A stretch of 40,318 nt of DNA, taken from assembly GCA_035513295.1 (NCBI GenBank), contig DATKCH010000023.1, positions 1 to 40,318 on the forward strand, written 5' to 3'. The translations under genes were made by a program, and so were the position numbers. Below, one piece after another: positions 1-8,280 of the stretch (position 1 is its first letter; every line of letters begins with the position of its first letter). Source of the DNA: DATHRK01 sp035513295 (lineage in GTDB: Bacteria > Gemmatimonadota > Gemmatimonadetes > Longimicrobiales > RSA9). The notes under the pieces are model-generated. The model was not told the DNA's origin, did no database searches, and was given only the letters and a program-made list of their open reading frames with translations.

Positions 1-579
1 CTCCTGTTTCCGTACTTCGGCGGGGCGGGCTTCGCGCAGGAGCTCTGGCGGCGTGCGGCGGCCGGCGAGCTGCCGGGCGCGGGCGCGTACCCCGCTCCCT
101 TCGGCGAGCTGATGCCGGCGTCCACCGAGCAGGTGCGCCGGCCCGCGGCGCGGTTCTTCCCGGTTCCCGACCCCCCGACCGAACTCCGCTTCGACCCGCC
201 GCAGGCGGCCGGCTGGCCCGTCCTGTACGAGAACACCTTCGGCGAGCTCGAGCTCTCGATCCTGCTCTCCGAGTGGCTCGGCGACGGCGCGGGGGCGCTG
301 GCGTACGGGTGGGACGGCGACCGGTACGCGGCGCTGCGGACGCCGGGCGCGGGGGTCGCGCTGGACATCGCCCTCGTCTGGGACGACTCGGCGGGGGCGG
401 ACGCCTTCGCCGACGCCTACGAGCGAGCGGCCGCCGGCAGGCCGGCTCGGGCCGTGACGGTCCGCCGGACGCGGCTGGCGGGACGCGAGCTGGTCCTGAT
501 CGCGGACGTGCCCGCCGGTGAGGACCCTTCCGCGCTGCCCCGACGGCGGGTGCGCATCGAGGCCGGAGCCAGCAGGTGA
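1..579 (+). CDS. C-terminal part of a conserved hypothetical protein (5' end outside window)
   Basis: The frame is open from the first base to the TGA at 577-579, so the true start lies upstream; the ATG at 112 is internal. The visible part (about 192 residues) begins FPYFGGAGFAQELW, then PASTEQV, then a segment ENTFGELELSILLSEWLG followed by GWDGDRYAAL and a VWDD element. From memory, this order (FPY..G..F, P.STEQ, LGE...LL, GW.GDRY) recurs in a family of secreted or metallopeptidase-like hypothetical proteins of Gemmatimonadota, Chloroflexota and Deinococcota; any catalytic HExxH would lie in the missing N-terminal part. It overlaps the aroB start by four bases (GTGA), so the two are probably co-translated. 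Function unknown. Confidence 0.75.
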   Translation, partial: LLFPYFGGAGFAQELWRRAAAGELPGAGAYPAPFGELMPASTEQVRRPAARFFPVPDPPTELRFDPPQAAGWPVLYENTFGELELSILLSEWLGDGAGALAYGWDGDRYAALRTPGAGVALDIALVWDDSAGADAFADAYERAAAGRPARAVTVRRTRLAGRELVLIADVPAGEDPSALPRRRVRIEAGASR

Positions 580-1688
580 GCCGGCTGCGGATCGACACCC
601 CCGCGGAGCCGCCGCACGCCTACGACGTCCTGATCGAGCCCGGCGCGCTGGACGGCCTCCCGGACGTCGTCCGCGAGTTCGCCCCCGCGCGCCGGTGCGC
701 GGTCATCTCCGACGCGGTCGTGGCCGACATCCTCGGCGAGCGGGTGAAGGGCGCCCTGGAGGCCGCCGGCTTCGCGGTGGAGCTGGTGCGCTTTCCCGCC
801 GGAGAGCAGGCCAAGAACCGCGACAGCTGGGGGTCGGTCATCGATTCCGTCGCCGGCCGCGGGCTGACGCGCGACGGCTGCGTGATCGCGCTCGGGGGCG
901 GCGTCACCGGCGACCTGGCCGGCTTCGTCGCGGCGACCTTCATGCGCGGCGTTCCCGTCGTCCAGGTGCCGACCAGCCTGCTGTCGATGGTGGACGCGTC
1001 GGTCGGCGGGAAGACGGGGTTGGACACGCCCGCGGGGAAGAACCTGATCGGGGCGTTTCACCAACCGGCCGCGGTGGTCGTCGATCCCCGCGCGCTCGCG
1101 ACGCTTCCGGCCGACCACTTTCGCGCCGGCATGGCCGAAGCGGTCAAGCACGGCGCGATCGCGGACGCCGCGTACTTCGACTGGATCGTGGCCCACGCGG
1201 AGGCCCTGGGCGGGCACGACGAAGCGGCTCTGGTGCGTTTGATCCGCAGGTCGGTCGAGATCAAGGCGGAGGTCGTGTCGGAGGATCCGCGGGAGCGCGG
1301 GCGCCGCCAGGTCCTCAACTTCGGCCACACGTTCGCGCACGCCCTCGAGACGTGGACGGGCTACCGCACTTTGCACGGGTTCGCGGTCGGCGCCGGAATG
1401 GTGGCCGCCGCGGAGCTGGGGGAGCGGGCGGGCATCACCGCCGCGGGAACCACCGAGCGGCTGCGCTCGGCGCTCCAGCCCCTGCGCGTTCCCGAGCGCC
1501 CCGACGGGGTCGTCCCCGCGGACCGCATCCTGGACCTCGCGCGGCTGGACAAGAAGAGCCGGGAAGGGAAGATCCGCTATACGCTCCTGCGCGCGGTGGG
1601 AGCGACCGCGCGCGGCCCCGACGGCGCCTGGTCCATCGCCGTCGATGACGGGCTCGTGGGGGTCGTCCTGCGTGAGCTCTGGGGCTGA
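576..1688 (+). CDS. aroB: 3-dehydroquinate synthase
   Basis: Second step of the shikimate pathway: DAHP to 3-dehydroquinate, cytosolic, NAD- and Zn-dependent. At 370 residues it has normal family length. The glycine-rich motif GGGVTGDLAGF lies near residue 107, followed by VPTSLLSMVDASVGGKTG and KNLIGAFHQP, all diagnostic of AroB. Zinc ligands expected for the family are present: E188 (MAEAVKHG), H251 (NFGHTFAH) and H267 (TLHGFAVG). The GTG start at 576 overlaps the preceding stop as GTGA; no other start near it keeps the N-terminal strand. It appears to be translationally coupled to the upstream unknown gene. Other aro genes are not in the window. Confidence 0.97.
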   Translation: MSRLRIDTPAEPPHAYDVLIEPGALDGLPDVVREFAPARRCAVISDAVVADILGERVKGALEAAGFAVELVRFPAGEQAKNRDSWGSVIDSVAGRGLTRDGCVIALGGGVTGDLAGFVAATFMRGVPVVQVPTSLLSMVDASVGGKTGLDTPAGKNLIGAFHQPAAVVVDPRALATLPADHFRAGMAEAVKHGAIADAAYFDWIVAHAEALGGHDEAALVRLIRRSVEIKAEVVSEDPRERGRRQVLNFGHTFAHALETWTGYRTLHGFAVGAGMVAAAELGERAGITAAGTTERLRSALQPLRVPERPDGVVPADRILDLARLDKKSREGKIRYTLLRAVGATARGPDGAWSIAVDDGLVGVVLRELWG

Positions 1689-1741
1689 CGCCGGCGCGTC
1701 CAATGGTCGCGGCCCCATGTCCGAAGCTGGCGCCGACCGGT

Positions 1742-1771
1742 TTGACGCTCGGCTCGATCGCCGCCTATCTT
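1742..1771 (+). promoter_or_regulatory. Sigma70-type promoter for the acyl-CoA ligase gene
   Basis: TTGACG (1742-1747), an 18-base spacer and TATCTT (1766-1771). It lies in the 153-base gap after aroB. Transcription would begin near 1778, leaving a leader of about 64 bases. The same architecture recurs before several other genes in this window. Confidence 0.55.
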
Positions 1772-1841
1772 CCGCCCCGTTCTCTCCCGCCGGAGCGTGG
1801 CGCCGACGGGCGGAGAGGAGCGTTCGTTTCTCGGAGGCTGC

Positions 1842-3437
1842 ATGGCGCTCCCGGAGCGCGACAGCATGACATCGGTCGCCGGGGCGCTCGATTCCCGAGC
1901 CGACGAGCGCCCGGACGCGCCCTACCTCCGCTTCGGCGACCAGACGCTCAGCTACCGCCAGATTCGCGACCAGGCCGACGCCCTGGCGGCCTCCCTGCAC
2001 GACCTGGGGATCGACGAGGGCGACCGCGTGGCGCTCGTGCTGCCGAACTGGCCGGAATTCGCGGTGTCGGCCTTCGCCGCGGCGAAGCTGGGGGCGATCG
2101 TCGTGCCCCTGAATCCGCGCGAGCCGGCCGCCGAGCTCCAGTACATGCTCCGGCACTCGGCGGCGGCGGCGGTCGTGACCGCCGAGACGTACCGCGGCGT
2201 GGACTACCTGGGCGTCTTCGAGGGCCTGCTCGGCAGCCTGCCCGACCTCCGGCACGTGATCACGGTGGGCCCCGAGGATCTCTGGTACGACGACCGTATC
2301 CACCAGTTCGAGGATCTGGTTTCGGCGGGGGCGGGCAAGGCATACCCGCGGTCCGGGAACGCCGGCGAGGGCGCGTTCTGCATCGTCTACACGTCCGGCA
2401 CCACGGGCAAGCCAAAAGGCGTCGTGCTGAGCCACGAAAACGTGCTCGCGGCCTCGTCGGCGACCGTCGCGGCGGTTTCCGTGAGCGCGCGCGACGTGGT
2501 CGCCGGAGTGACGACGATCTTTCACGTCTTCGGGCTCGGACCGGGGCTGGTGGGCACGCTGCTGGCGGGCGCGGCGCTCGTGCTGCAGGAGGACTTCGAT
2601 CCCGTCGAATCGCTGGATCTGATAGAGCGTTACGGGGTTACAGTGCACTACGGTGTGCCGACGGTGTTTCTCACCGAGCTGCGCGAGGCGGAGCTGCGGG
2701 AACGAGACCTGTCGTCGTTGCGAGCCGGGGTGGTGGCCGGGGCTCCCATCGGGGACGAGACGCTGCGCCGGATTCGGCAGCGGCTCTGTCCCGGCCTCCA
2801 GGTCGCGTATTCGCTGACGGAAACCGCATCGACGGTCGCGATCACCCGGCCGGACGACCCGCCCGAGAAGCAGCTGTTCACCCTCGGGAGGCCCATCGAG
2901 GGGACCGAAGTCCGCGTCCTCGGCGAGGACGGTACGGTCCTTCCGGTGGAGAGCGTGGGGGAGCTAGCGGTGCGCGGTCCCGGCGTCATGCTGGGTTACT
3001 ACCGGCAGCCCGGCGAGACCCGGCTGGCCCTGGACCCGGACGGCTTCCTGCGAACCGGCGATGTCGGCATGGTGGACGAAGAAGGCTACGTCCACGTCGT
3101 CGCGAGGAAGAGCGACGTGATCATACGCGGGGGTTTCAACGTGTACCCCCGGGAAGTGGAGGACCGGCTGCAGGCGCACCCGGCGATCGAGCAGGCAGCC
3201 GTCGTGGGCCTGCCAGACGAGGTGCTGGGGGAGGCGGTATGCGCCTGCGTCGTGCCCGTGGAGGGCGCGCTCGTCACCGGGGAGGAACTCAAGGGGTGGT
3301 GCAGGGGGGCGGTGGCCGACCACAAGGTCCCCGATCTCGTGCGGTTCCTCGAGCGACTTCCGCTCACCGCCAGCGGAAAGGTGCGGAGACTGGACCTCGC
3401 GCGCGCGGTCAGCGCGGAGGCCGCCGGTTCCGCGTAG
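1842..3437 (+). CDS. AMP-dependent acyl-CoA synthetase (fatty-acid--CoA ligase family)
   Basis: Adenylate-forming enzyme of about 531 residues that would activate a fatty or other carboxylic acid with ATP and CoA in the cytosol. All core motifs are present: P-loop YTSGTTGKPKG near residue 183, YSLTETAST (A5), LRTGDVG (A7), RKSDVIIRGGFNVYPREVE (A8 hinge) and the C-terminal LTASGKVRR with the catalytic lysine. The start is the ATG at 1842 because GGAGG lies at 1833-1837; an upstream in-frame GTG (1797) has no such site, and ATG 1866 is an alternative. It is preceded by its own promoter. With etfBA and ETF-QO nearby, a role in fatty-acid beta-oxidation is likely, but the substrate cannot be read from the sequence. 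Confidence 0.93.
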   Translation: MALPERDSMTSVAGALDSRADERPDAPYLRFGDQTLSYRQIRDQADALAASLHDLGIDEGDRVALVLPNWPEFAVSAFAAAKLGAIVVPLNPREPAAELQYMLRHSAAAAVVTAETYRGVDYLGVFEGLLGSLPDLRHVITVGPEDLWYDDRIHQFEDLVSAGAGKAYPRSGNAGEGAFCIVYTSGTTGKPKGVVLSHENVLAASSATVAAVSVSARDVVAGVTTIFHVFGLGPGLVGTLLAGAALVLQEDFDPVESLDLIERYGVTVHYGVPTVFLTELREAELRERDLSSLRAGVVAGAPIGDETLRRIRQRLCPGLQVAYSLTETASTVAITRPDDPPEKQLFTLGRPIEGTEVRVLGEDGTVLPVESVGELAVRGPGVMLGYYRQPGETRLALDPDGFLRTGDVGMVDEEGYVHVVARKSDVIIRGGFNVYPREVEDRLQAHPAIEQAAVVGLPDEVLGEAVCACVVPVEGALVTGEELKGWCRGAVADHKVPDLVRFLERLPLTASGKVRRLDLARAVSAEAAGSA

Positions 3438-3784
3438 GGCCGGCGCCACGGCGCCGGCAACGGCAGTGGCGCCGACGAGACTCGGTCGCCGCCGCACGAC
3501 GCCGCCGCGCGAATCGCCCGGCGCGCGTCGACCCAAGACAGAGCACCGGCGCGGTGCCGGCGCTCCATGACTGGCGGGCAAAGGCCCGCCGCGCAGGCCG
3601 CTTCACCGGTCCCGCGGATCGTGACCCCGGGGACGAGCGCGGTACGCCCCCGGCGCAGCAGGTGCCGGCGGCGGACACGGCGTTTCGAGCGGGGGACGAG
3701 CGCGAGGACGTGGGCAGACCAGGCTCACGATCCGCGCGGACGGGGAGGGGTCTCGCGAACAAGAAAGAGACATTCGTGAGACAC
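3438..3784. other. Intergenic region with two GC-rich hairpins
   Basis: A gap of 347 bases. Directly after the ligase stop lies a perfect inverted repeat, GCCGGCGCC (3439-3447) and GGCGCCGGC (3450-3458). A second one joins GAGC-A-CCGGC (3541-3550) to GCCGG-C-GCTC (3556-3565) with one mismatch. Neither is followed by a T tract, so intrinsic termination is uncertain. I found no convincing promoter for the downstream NYN gene and no credible coding frame, although the NYN frame stays open through the region by base composition. Confidence 0.5.
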
Positions 3785-5755
3785 ATGAACGTACCCACGC
3801 GAGCGCCCCATCAGTTGGCGGCCTCGCAGCAGTCCCATGCACCCAACGCAGCCCTCCTCATCGACTTCGACAACGTCACGATGGGGATCCGCAGCGACCT
3901 GACGCGCGAGCTCAGGAACCTCCTCGACAGCGAAGTGATCCGCGGCAAGGTGGCCGTGCAGCGGGCGTACGCGGACTGGCGCCGCTACCCGCAGTACATC
4001 GTTCCGCTGTCGGAGGCGTCGATCGACCTCATCTTCGCTCCCGCCTACGGCAGCTCCAAGAAGAACGCCACGGACATCCGGCTGGCGATCGACGCGCTCG
4101 AGCTCGTCTTCACGCGGCCGGAAATCGGCACCTTCATGCTCCTGTCGGGCGACTCGGACTTCAGCAGCCTGGTGCTGAAGCTCAAGGAGTACGGCAAGTA
4201 CGTGATCGGCGTCGGCATACGCGAGTCCGCCTCCGACCTACTCGTCCAGAACTGCGACGAGTACTACTCCTACAGCGCGCTCACCGGCCTCACGGCGGCC
4301 GACGATGACGCGGGCGAGCGGCACGACCCCTGGGAGCTCGTGGAGCGCGCCGTGCTGCGCATGGAGAAGAACGGCGACGTCATGCGCTCGGACCGCCTCA
4401 AGCAGGTGATGATCGAGATGGATCCGGGCTTCGACGAGAAGGAGCTGGGGTTCACCAAGTACAACAAGTTCCTGACCGAGGCCGCCGGCAAGAATCGCCT
4501 GTCGCTGATCAAGCTGGAGAACGGCCAGTTCGAGGTCTCCCCGGCCGGCAGGGGTGGCGGCGCCGGCTCCGACGGAGACGAGCGCAAGCCCCGCGGGCGC
4601 GGCCGGGGCCGCGAGCGTGGCCGCCGGGGAGGGCGCAGGGATGAAGGTGGCCGCGACGAGGGACCCGCGGCTGAGCGCCCCGCGGCGGCGCGCCCCCAGG
4701 CGTCGCCCGCGCGGCCGGAGCGCGCCCCCGCGCGGGACACCCCCCAGCGGGACGATGTCACCTGGACGCCGGAGCCCCGGAGCGCCGAAACGGAAGGCGG
4801 GGCCGCGCCGGAGGGCCAGGAGGCGGATGCGTTCCGGCTCCTGGCGCGGGCCGTGAGGGACCTCGGCGAGGGCGGGAACGTCGCGGTTCGGGATTCCGAG
4901 CTGAAGCGCCGGATGCTGCAACTGGACGAGGGGTGGGACGAAGCCACGCTCGGCTTCAGCAAGTTCAGCCGCTTCCTGCGCAGGGCGCACGACGAAGAGG
5001 TCATCGACCTGAACCGCACGCCGGAGGGCCACTACGAGGCGGTGCTCGGGCGCAAGGCGTCGGCCTATTCCGCGGGCGGCGCCGTTTCCGGGCGCGGGCG
5101 CGAGACTCCGGCCCGCTCCGACGGCGGCCCGGGGCGCTCCGACGCCGGCGACCGCAACGGCGGCCGGGCGGGGCAGGGCCGGGGCGCCCGCGAGGCGCGC
5201 TCCCGGGAGTCGGATTCCCCTCCGGCGGTAGCCACCGCCGCGACCGTCGCCGCCGAGGATGAGCCCGCGCAAGCCTCCGTGGACGGCGGCGGCCGCGCGC
5301 CGGCTTCCGCGCCGCCCGATGCGGGTCGGGCCGCCACCGCGGCCGCGGCGCCCGCTCGGCCGGGAGGGGGTTGGGGACGTGGCAGGGGGCGCGCCGCGCC
5401 TTCCGGACCGCCGCCGGTGCTCCCCGGCCAGACGGTCGGGCCCTCCGGCGGCGGGGCCGCCGGCTCCGCTGGGGGCCACGGCGGCGCTGAGGCCTTCGTG
5501 GCCGCCCGACCCTCCGGCAGCCCTCCCGATGGGCTCCCCGACGAGCGCGCCGAGGTCATCCGGTACCTCGTGTCGCGCTACAAGGGCGTAGGCGAGCGCA
5601 CCGCGACCACGGTGGTGGACGCGTTCGGGCCGGGCGAGGTGTTCCGCATCCTGGACGAGGATCCCGAGCGGGTTCGCGACCTGGTCGGTCCCGCGCGCGC
5701 GCAGATGCTCATCGCCGGCTGGGAGGCCGACGCGGAGGCGCGCGCCGGCCGCTGA
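3785..5755 (+). CDS. NYN-domain protein with two LOTUS/OST-HTH domains and a C-terminal helix-hairpin-helix
   Basis: Predicted RNA-processing or RNA-binding protein of 656 residues. An N-terminal NYN (PIN-like nuclease) domain spans about residues 20-170, with acidic residues D27, D29, N30 (LLIDFDNV), D97 (NATDIRLAID) and D123/D125 (LSGDSDFSSL) that would bind the catalytic metal. Two LOTUS/OST-HTH domains follow at about 183-249 and 347-420, each with a G(F/W)DE..LGF.K(Y/F) core. They are separated and followed by Arg/Gly/Ala/Pro-rich, probably disordered linkers (250-345, 421-585). Residues 586-656 form a helix-hairpin-helix-like end (RYKGVGERTATTVVDAFG), as in RecD2-type proteins. The start is ATG 3785; a GTG at 3776 with a purine-rich stretch at 3761-3770 is an alternative. 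The gene overlaps the next one by one base. Confidence 0.9.
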   Translation: MNVPTRAPHQLAASQQSHAPNAALLIDFDNVTMGIRSDLTRELRNLLDSEVIRGKVAVQRAYADWRRYPQYIVPLSEASIDLIFAPAYGSSKKNATDIRLAIDALELVFTRPEIGTFMLLSGDSDFSSLVLKLKEYGKYVIGVGIRESASDLLVQNCDEYYSYSALTGLTAADDDAGERHDPWELVERAVLRMEKNGDVMRSDRLKQVMIEMDPGFDEKELGFTKYNKFLTEAAGKNRLSLIKLENGQFEVSPAGRGGGAGSDGDERKPRGRGRGRERGRRGGRRDEGGRDEGPAAERPAAARPQASPARPERAPARDTPQRDDVTWTPEPRSAETEGGAAPEGQEADAFRLLARAVRDLGEGGNVAVRDSELKRRMLQLDEGWDEATLGFSKFSRFLRRAHDEEVIDLNRTPEGHYEAVLGRKASAYSAGGAVSGRGRETPARSDGGPGRSDAGDRNGGRAGQGRGAREARSRESDSPPAVATAATVAAEDEPAQASVDGGGRAPASAPPDAGRAATAAAAPARPGGGWGRGRGRAAPSGPPPVLPGQTVGPSGGGAAGSAGGHGGAEAFVAARPSGSPPDGLPDERAEVIRYLVSRYKGVGERTATTVVDAFGPGEVFRILDEDPERVRDLVGPARAQMLIAGWEADAEARAGR

Positions 5756-6372
5756 TGGGCCGCTCCGGCGCGACCGGTTTGGAAGTCGCCGAGCGGCCGG
5801 CGCCGGTGCTTCCCGCGCGCTTCTACGATCGCCCCGCGGAGCTCGTCGCGCGCGAGCTGCTCGGGGCGATCCTGGTCTCGGACGTGGGCGGGGTGCGGAC
5901 CGCCGGCAGGATCGTGGAGGCCGAGGCGTATCCGGGGCCTCACGATCCGGCCTCGCACGCCGCGGCCCGGATCGGCCGCACGGCGCGCAACGCGCCGATG
6001 CACGGGCCGCCCGGGATCGCCTACGTGTACCGCATCTACGGACTGCACTGGTGCCTCAACGCCGTGACGGGCACCGACGGGCGGCCCGCGGCGGTTCTCC
6101 TGCGCGCCCTCGAGCCGGTGGCCGGGCTGGCGGAAATGGCGCGCCGGCGTGGCAGGCAGCGCGACCTGGCCAACGGGCCGGCGCGGCTGGCGCGGGCGCT
6201 GGGCGTGACCGGCGACCTGGACGGCCACAGTCTGCTGCGGGGGCCGCTCTCGATCAGGCGGGGTGATGCTTCCGACGAGGAGATCGCGTCGGGGCCGCGC
6301 ATCGGCGTGACCCGCGCGCGCGACTGGCCGCTGCGGTTCTGGCTCGCGGGAAACGCGTACGTCTCGCGCTGA
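5755..6372 (+). CDS. 3-methyladenine DNA glycosylase (AAG/MPG family)
   Basis: Base-excision repair enzyme of 205 residues that removes alkylated purines. It matches the Aag fold family rather than AlkA: FYDRP..LVARELLGA at the N-terminus, then RIVEAEAYPGPHDPASHA, which holds the expected catalytic glutamate, GIAYVYRIYGLHWCLN, LLRALEP, and the C-terminal GPRIGVTRARDWPLRFW. Length is typical. Its ATG overlaps the TGA of the NYN gene by one base, so the two form an operon; shared function is not implied. No strong ribosome-binding site is visible, consistent with coupled translation. Confidence 0.95.
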   Translation: MGRSGATGLEVAERPAPVLPARFYDRPAELVARELLGAILVSDVGGVRTAGRIVEAEAYPGPHDPASHAAARIGRTARNAPMHGPPGIAYVYRIYGLHWCLNAVTGTDGRPAAVLLRALEPVAGLAEMARRRGRQRDLANGPARLARALGVTGDLDGHSLLRGPLSIRRGDASDEEIASGPRIGVTRARDWPLRFWLAGNAYVSR

Positions 6373-6419
6373 GGAGCTCGGCCGCGCGCGTCGATCGTCC
6401 CGGCGGGCCGCGGCCGATC

Positions 6420-6449
6420 TGGACACTCGACGGGGCCGCCGGATACCTT
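6420..6449 (+). promoter_or_regulatory. Sigma70-type promoter for etfBA
   Basis: TGGACA (6420-6425), an 18-base spacer and TACCTT (6444-6449), ending 43 bases before the etfB start. It follows the same spacing and -10 style as the other promoters in the window. Confidence 0.45.
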
Positions 6450-6492
6450 TTCAGGCTGTTCATCCCTAATCACCGTCACCGAAATCGACATT

Positions 6493-7239
6493 TTGAATAT
6501 CGTCGTCTGCATCAAGCGGGTGCCCGACACGGCGGCCCGCATCAGGGTCACGCCGGGGGGCGGCATCGACGCGTCGGGCGTCAAGTACGTGATCTCTCCG
6601 TACGACGAATTCGCGCTCGAGGCGGCGCTGCGCGTGAAGGAGGCGGCCGGCTCCGGCACGGTGACGGCGCTGAGCGTCGGAGACGCGGCCTCCGCCGAGC
6701 AGCTCCGCGCCGCGCTCGCGATGGGCGCCGACGACGCGGTGCTGTTGCAGGGCGAGGTCGGCATGGACGGCCTCGCGACCGCGCGCGCGATCGCGGACGA
6801 GATCGGCGAGCGGCGGCCCGACCTCGTGCTCTTCGGCATGAAGGCGGTGGACGGCGACCAGCAGCAGGTCGGCCTGATGACCGCCGAGCTGGCCGGGCTG
6901 CCGGCGGTCTCGGTCGCGGCGTCCGTGGAGGTCGAGGACGGCAAGGCCGTCTGTCACCGCGAGGCCGAGGGCTCGATCGAGGTGCTCGAGGTGCCCCTGC
7001 CCGCCGTCGTGACGATCACCAAGGGGGAGCACGAGCCGCGCTACCCGTCGCTCAAGGGCATCATGGCCGCCAAGCGGAAGCCCCTGGCCGAAAAGGCCGC
7101 GGCGCTGGGCGATGGGCGCATCACCGTGCGCGATCTGTCCGAGCCGGCCGCCCGGCCCGAGGGGAGGATCGTGGGGGAGGGCGCCGCCGCGGTGCCCGAG
7201 CTCGTGCGGCTGTTGCGTGAAGAAGCCAAGGTCCTGTAA
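6493..7239 (+). CDS. etfB: Electron transfer flavoprotein, beta subunit
   Basis: Small subunit (248 residues) of the ETF heterodimer that accepts electrons from acyl-CoA dehydrogenases and passes them to ETF-quinone oxidoreductase. It starts NIVVCIKRVPDT, has the AMP-site region (FGMKAVDGDQQQVG) and the beta signature ending in EHEPRYPSLKGIMAAKRKP. The start is a TTG at 6493 with a weak ribosome-binding site; no ATG in frame lies close enough to preserve the first strand. etfA follows after 18 bases. The order etfB-etfA-tetR then oppositely oriented ETF-QO shows a complete electron path to quinone in about 4 kb. Confidence 0.96.
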   Translation: MNIVVCIKRVPDTAARIRVTPGGGIDASGVKYVISPYDEFALEAALRVKEAAGSGTVTALSVGDAASAEQLRAALAMGADDAVLLQGEVGMDGLATARAIADEIGERRPDLVLFGMKAVDGDQQQVGLMTAELAGLPAVSVAASVEVEDGKAVCHREAEGSIEVLEVPLPAVVTITKGEHEPRYPSLKGIMAAKRKPLAEKAAALGDGRITVRDLSEPAARPEGRIVGEGAAAVPELVRLLREEAKVL

Positions 7240-7257
7240 GGCCGCCCCACGGAGATC

Positions 7258-8238
7258 ATGTCCAACGTTCTCGCCGTCATAGAGGTGAAGGACGGCGCGC
7301 CGCGTCGCGTCGCCAACGAGGTCGTCACCGCCGCGCGCGCTCTCGCGGATGGGCTGGGGGGCGAGGTCCACGCCCTGATCGTGAGCGGCGGCGGAGCTTC
7401 GCCCGACGCGCTCGGTGCGCACGGCGCGGACGTCGTCTACGAGTGCGCCGACGACTCCCTCGCCGAGTACCAGGCGGAGGGCTACACGCAGGCAGTCGCG
7501 GGTTTCCTGGACGGGCGCGACTACGCCGCCGTGCTGTTCGGCGCGACGAGCCAGGGCAAGGACCTGGCGCCGCGCGTCGCCGGCAGGCTGCGCCTGCCGC
7601 TCGCCAGCGACGTCACCGGACTCGAGGTCGCCGACGGGGACGTCGTGGCGACCCGCCCGGTGTACGCGGGCAAGGCCATCGCGCGCGTCCACATCGACGC
7701 GTCCCCGGCGCTCGTCTCGGTGCGTCCCAACGTGTTCACGCCCGTCGAGGCGCGGCGCCCGGGGGCCGTGGAGACCGTCGAGGCGCGCGTGGACCCGTCC
7801 GCCTGGAAGGTGCGCCGGCGCGAGGTGCTCGGCGGCTCGGGCGACCGGCCCGACGTGGGCGAGGCGCCCATCGTCGTCAGCGGCGGGCGGGGCATGCAGG
7901 ACCCCGCGAACTGGGGCATGCTGGAGGAGCTGCGCGACGCGCTCGGGCCCAGCGCCTCGCTGGGGGCTTCGCGCGCCGTGGTCGACGCCGGCTGGCGTCC
8001 CCACGCCGAACAGGTGGGCCAGACCGGCAAGACGGTCTCCCCGCAGCTCTACTTCGCGGTGGGCATCAGCGGCGCGATCCAGCATCTCGCGGGCATGCGC
8101 ACGGCGGGCACCATCGTAGCGATCAACAAGGATCCGGACGCGCCCATCTTCAAGGTCGCGGACTACGGGGTCGTCGGCGACGCGTTCGAGGTGCTGCCGC
8201 GGCTGGCCGAGGAGATCCGACGCGCGCGCGCCGGTTAG
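7258..8238 (+). CDS. etfA: Electron transfer flavoprotein, alpha subunit
   Basis: Large ETF subunit (326 residues) that binds FAD. The N-terminal half is the ETF alpha/beta-type domain; the C-terminal FAD domain shows VSGGRGM, the VGQTGKTVSP loop and the family signature LYFAVGISGAIQHLAGM, followed by INKDPDAPIFKVADYGVVGD. Start ATG 7258 is preceded by GGAG at 7251-7254. It is in one operon with etfB. This looks like a housekeeping, non-bifurcating ETF paired with the ETF-QO on the opposite strand, but bifurcation cannot be excluded from sequence alone. Confidence 0.97.
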   Translation: MSNVLAVIEVKDGAPRRVANEVVTAARALADGLGGEVHALIVSGGGASPDALGAHGADVVYECADDSLAEYQAEGYTQAVAGFLDGRDYAAVLFGATSQGKDLAPRVAGRLRLPLASDVTGLEVADGDVVATRPVYAGKAIARVHIDASPALVSVRPNVFTPVEARRPGAVETVEARVDPSAWKVRRREVLGGSGDRPDVGEAPIVVSGGRGMQDPANWGMLEELRDALGPSASLGASRAVVDAGWRPHAEQVGQTGKTVSPQLYFAVGISGAIQHLAGMRTAGTIVAINKDPDAPIFKVADYGVVGDAFEVLPRLAEEIRRARAG

Positions 8239-8280
8239 CACGTTGACTATCAGGTCGCTGAAGAAGGGGGGTGCGGCCAG

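Noticed and set aside
417..2648. 743-residue antisense frame across aroB and the ligase
   Set aside because: Composition-driven shadow; the sense strand has full conserved motifs of aroB and acyl-CoA ligase, and the antisense product is low-complexity Arg/His/Ala.
1703..3784. N-terminal extension of the NYN gene reading through the ligase gene
   Set aside because: The upstream part is antisense-like low complexity overlapping a real gene; the NYN domain begins right after ATG 3785.
8243..8271. TTGACT as a promoter for tetR
   Set aside because: No -10-like sequence at 16-19 bases; the following bases are a G run.
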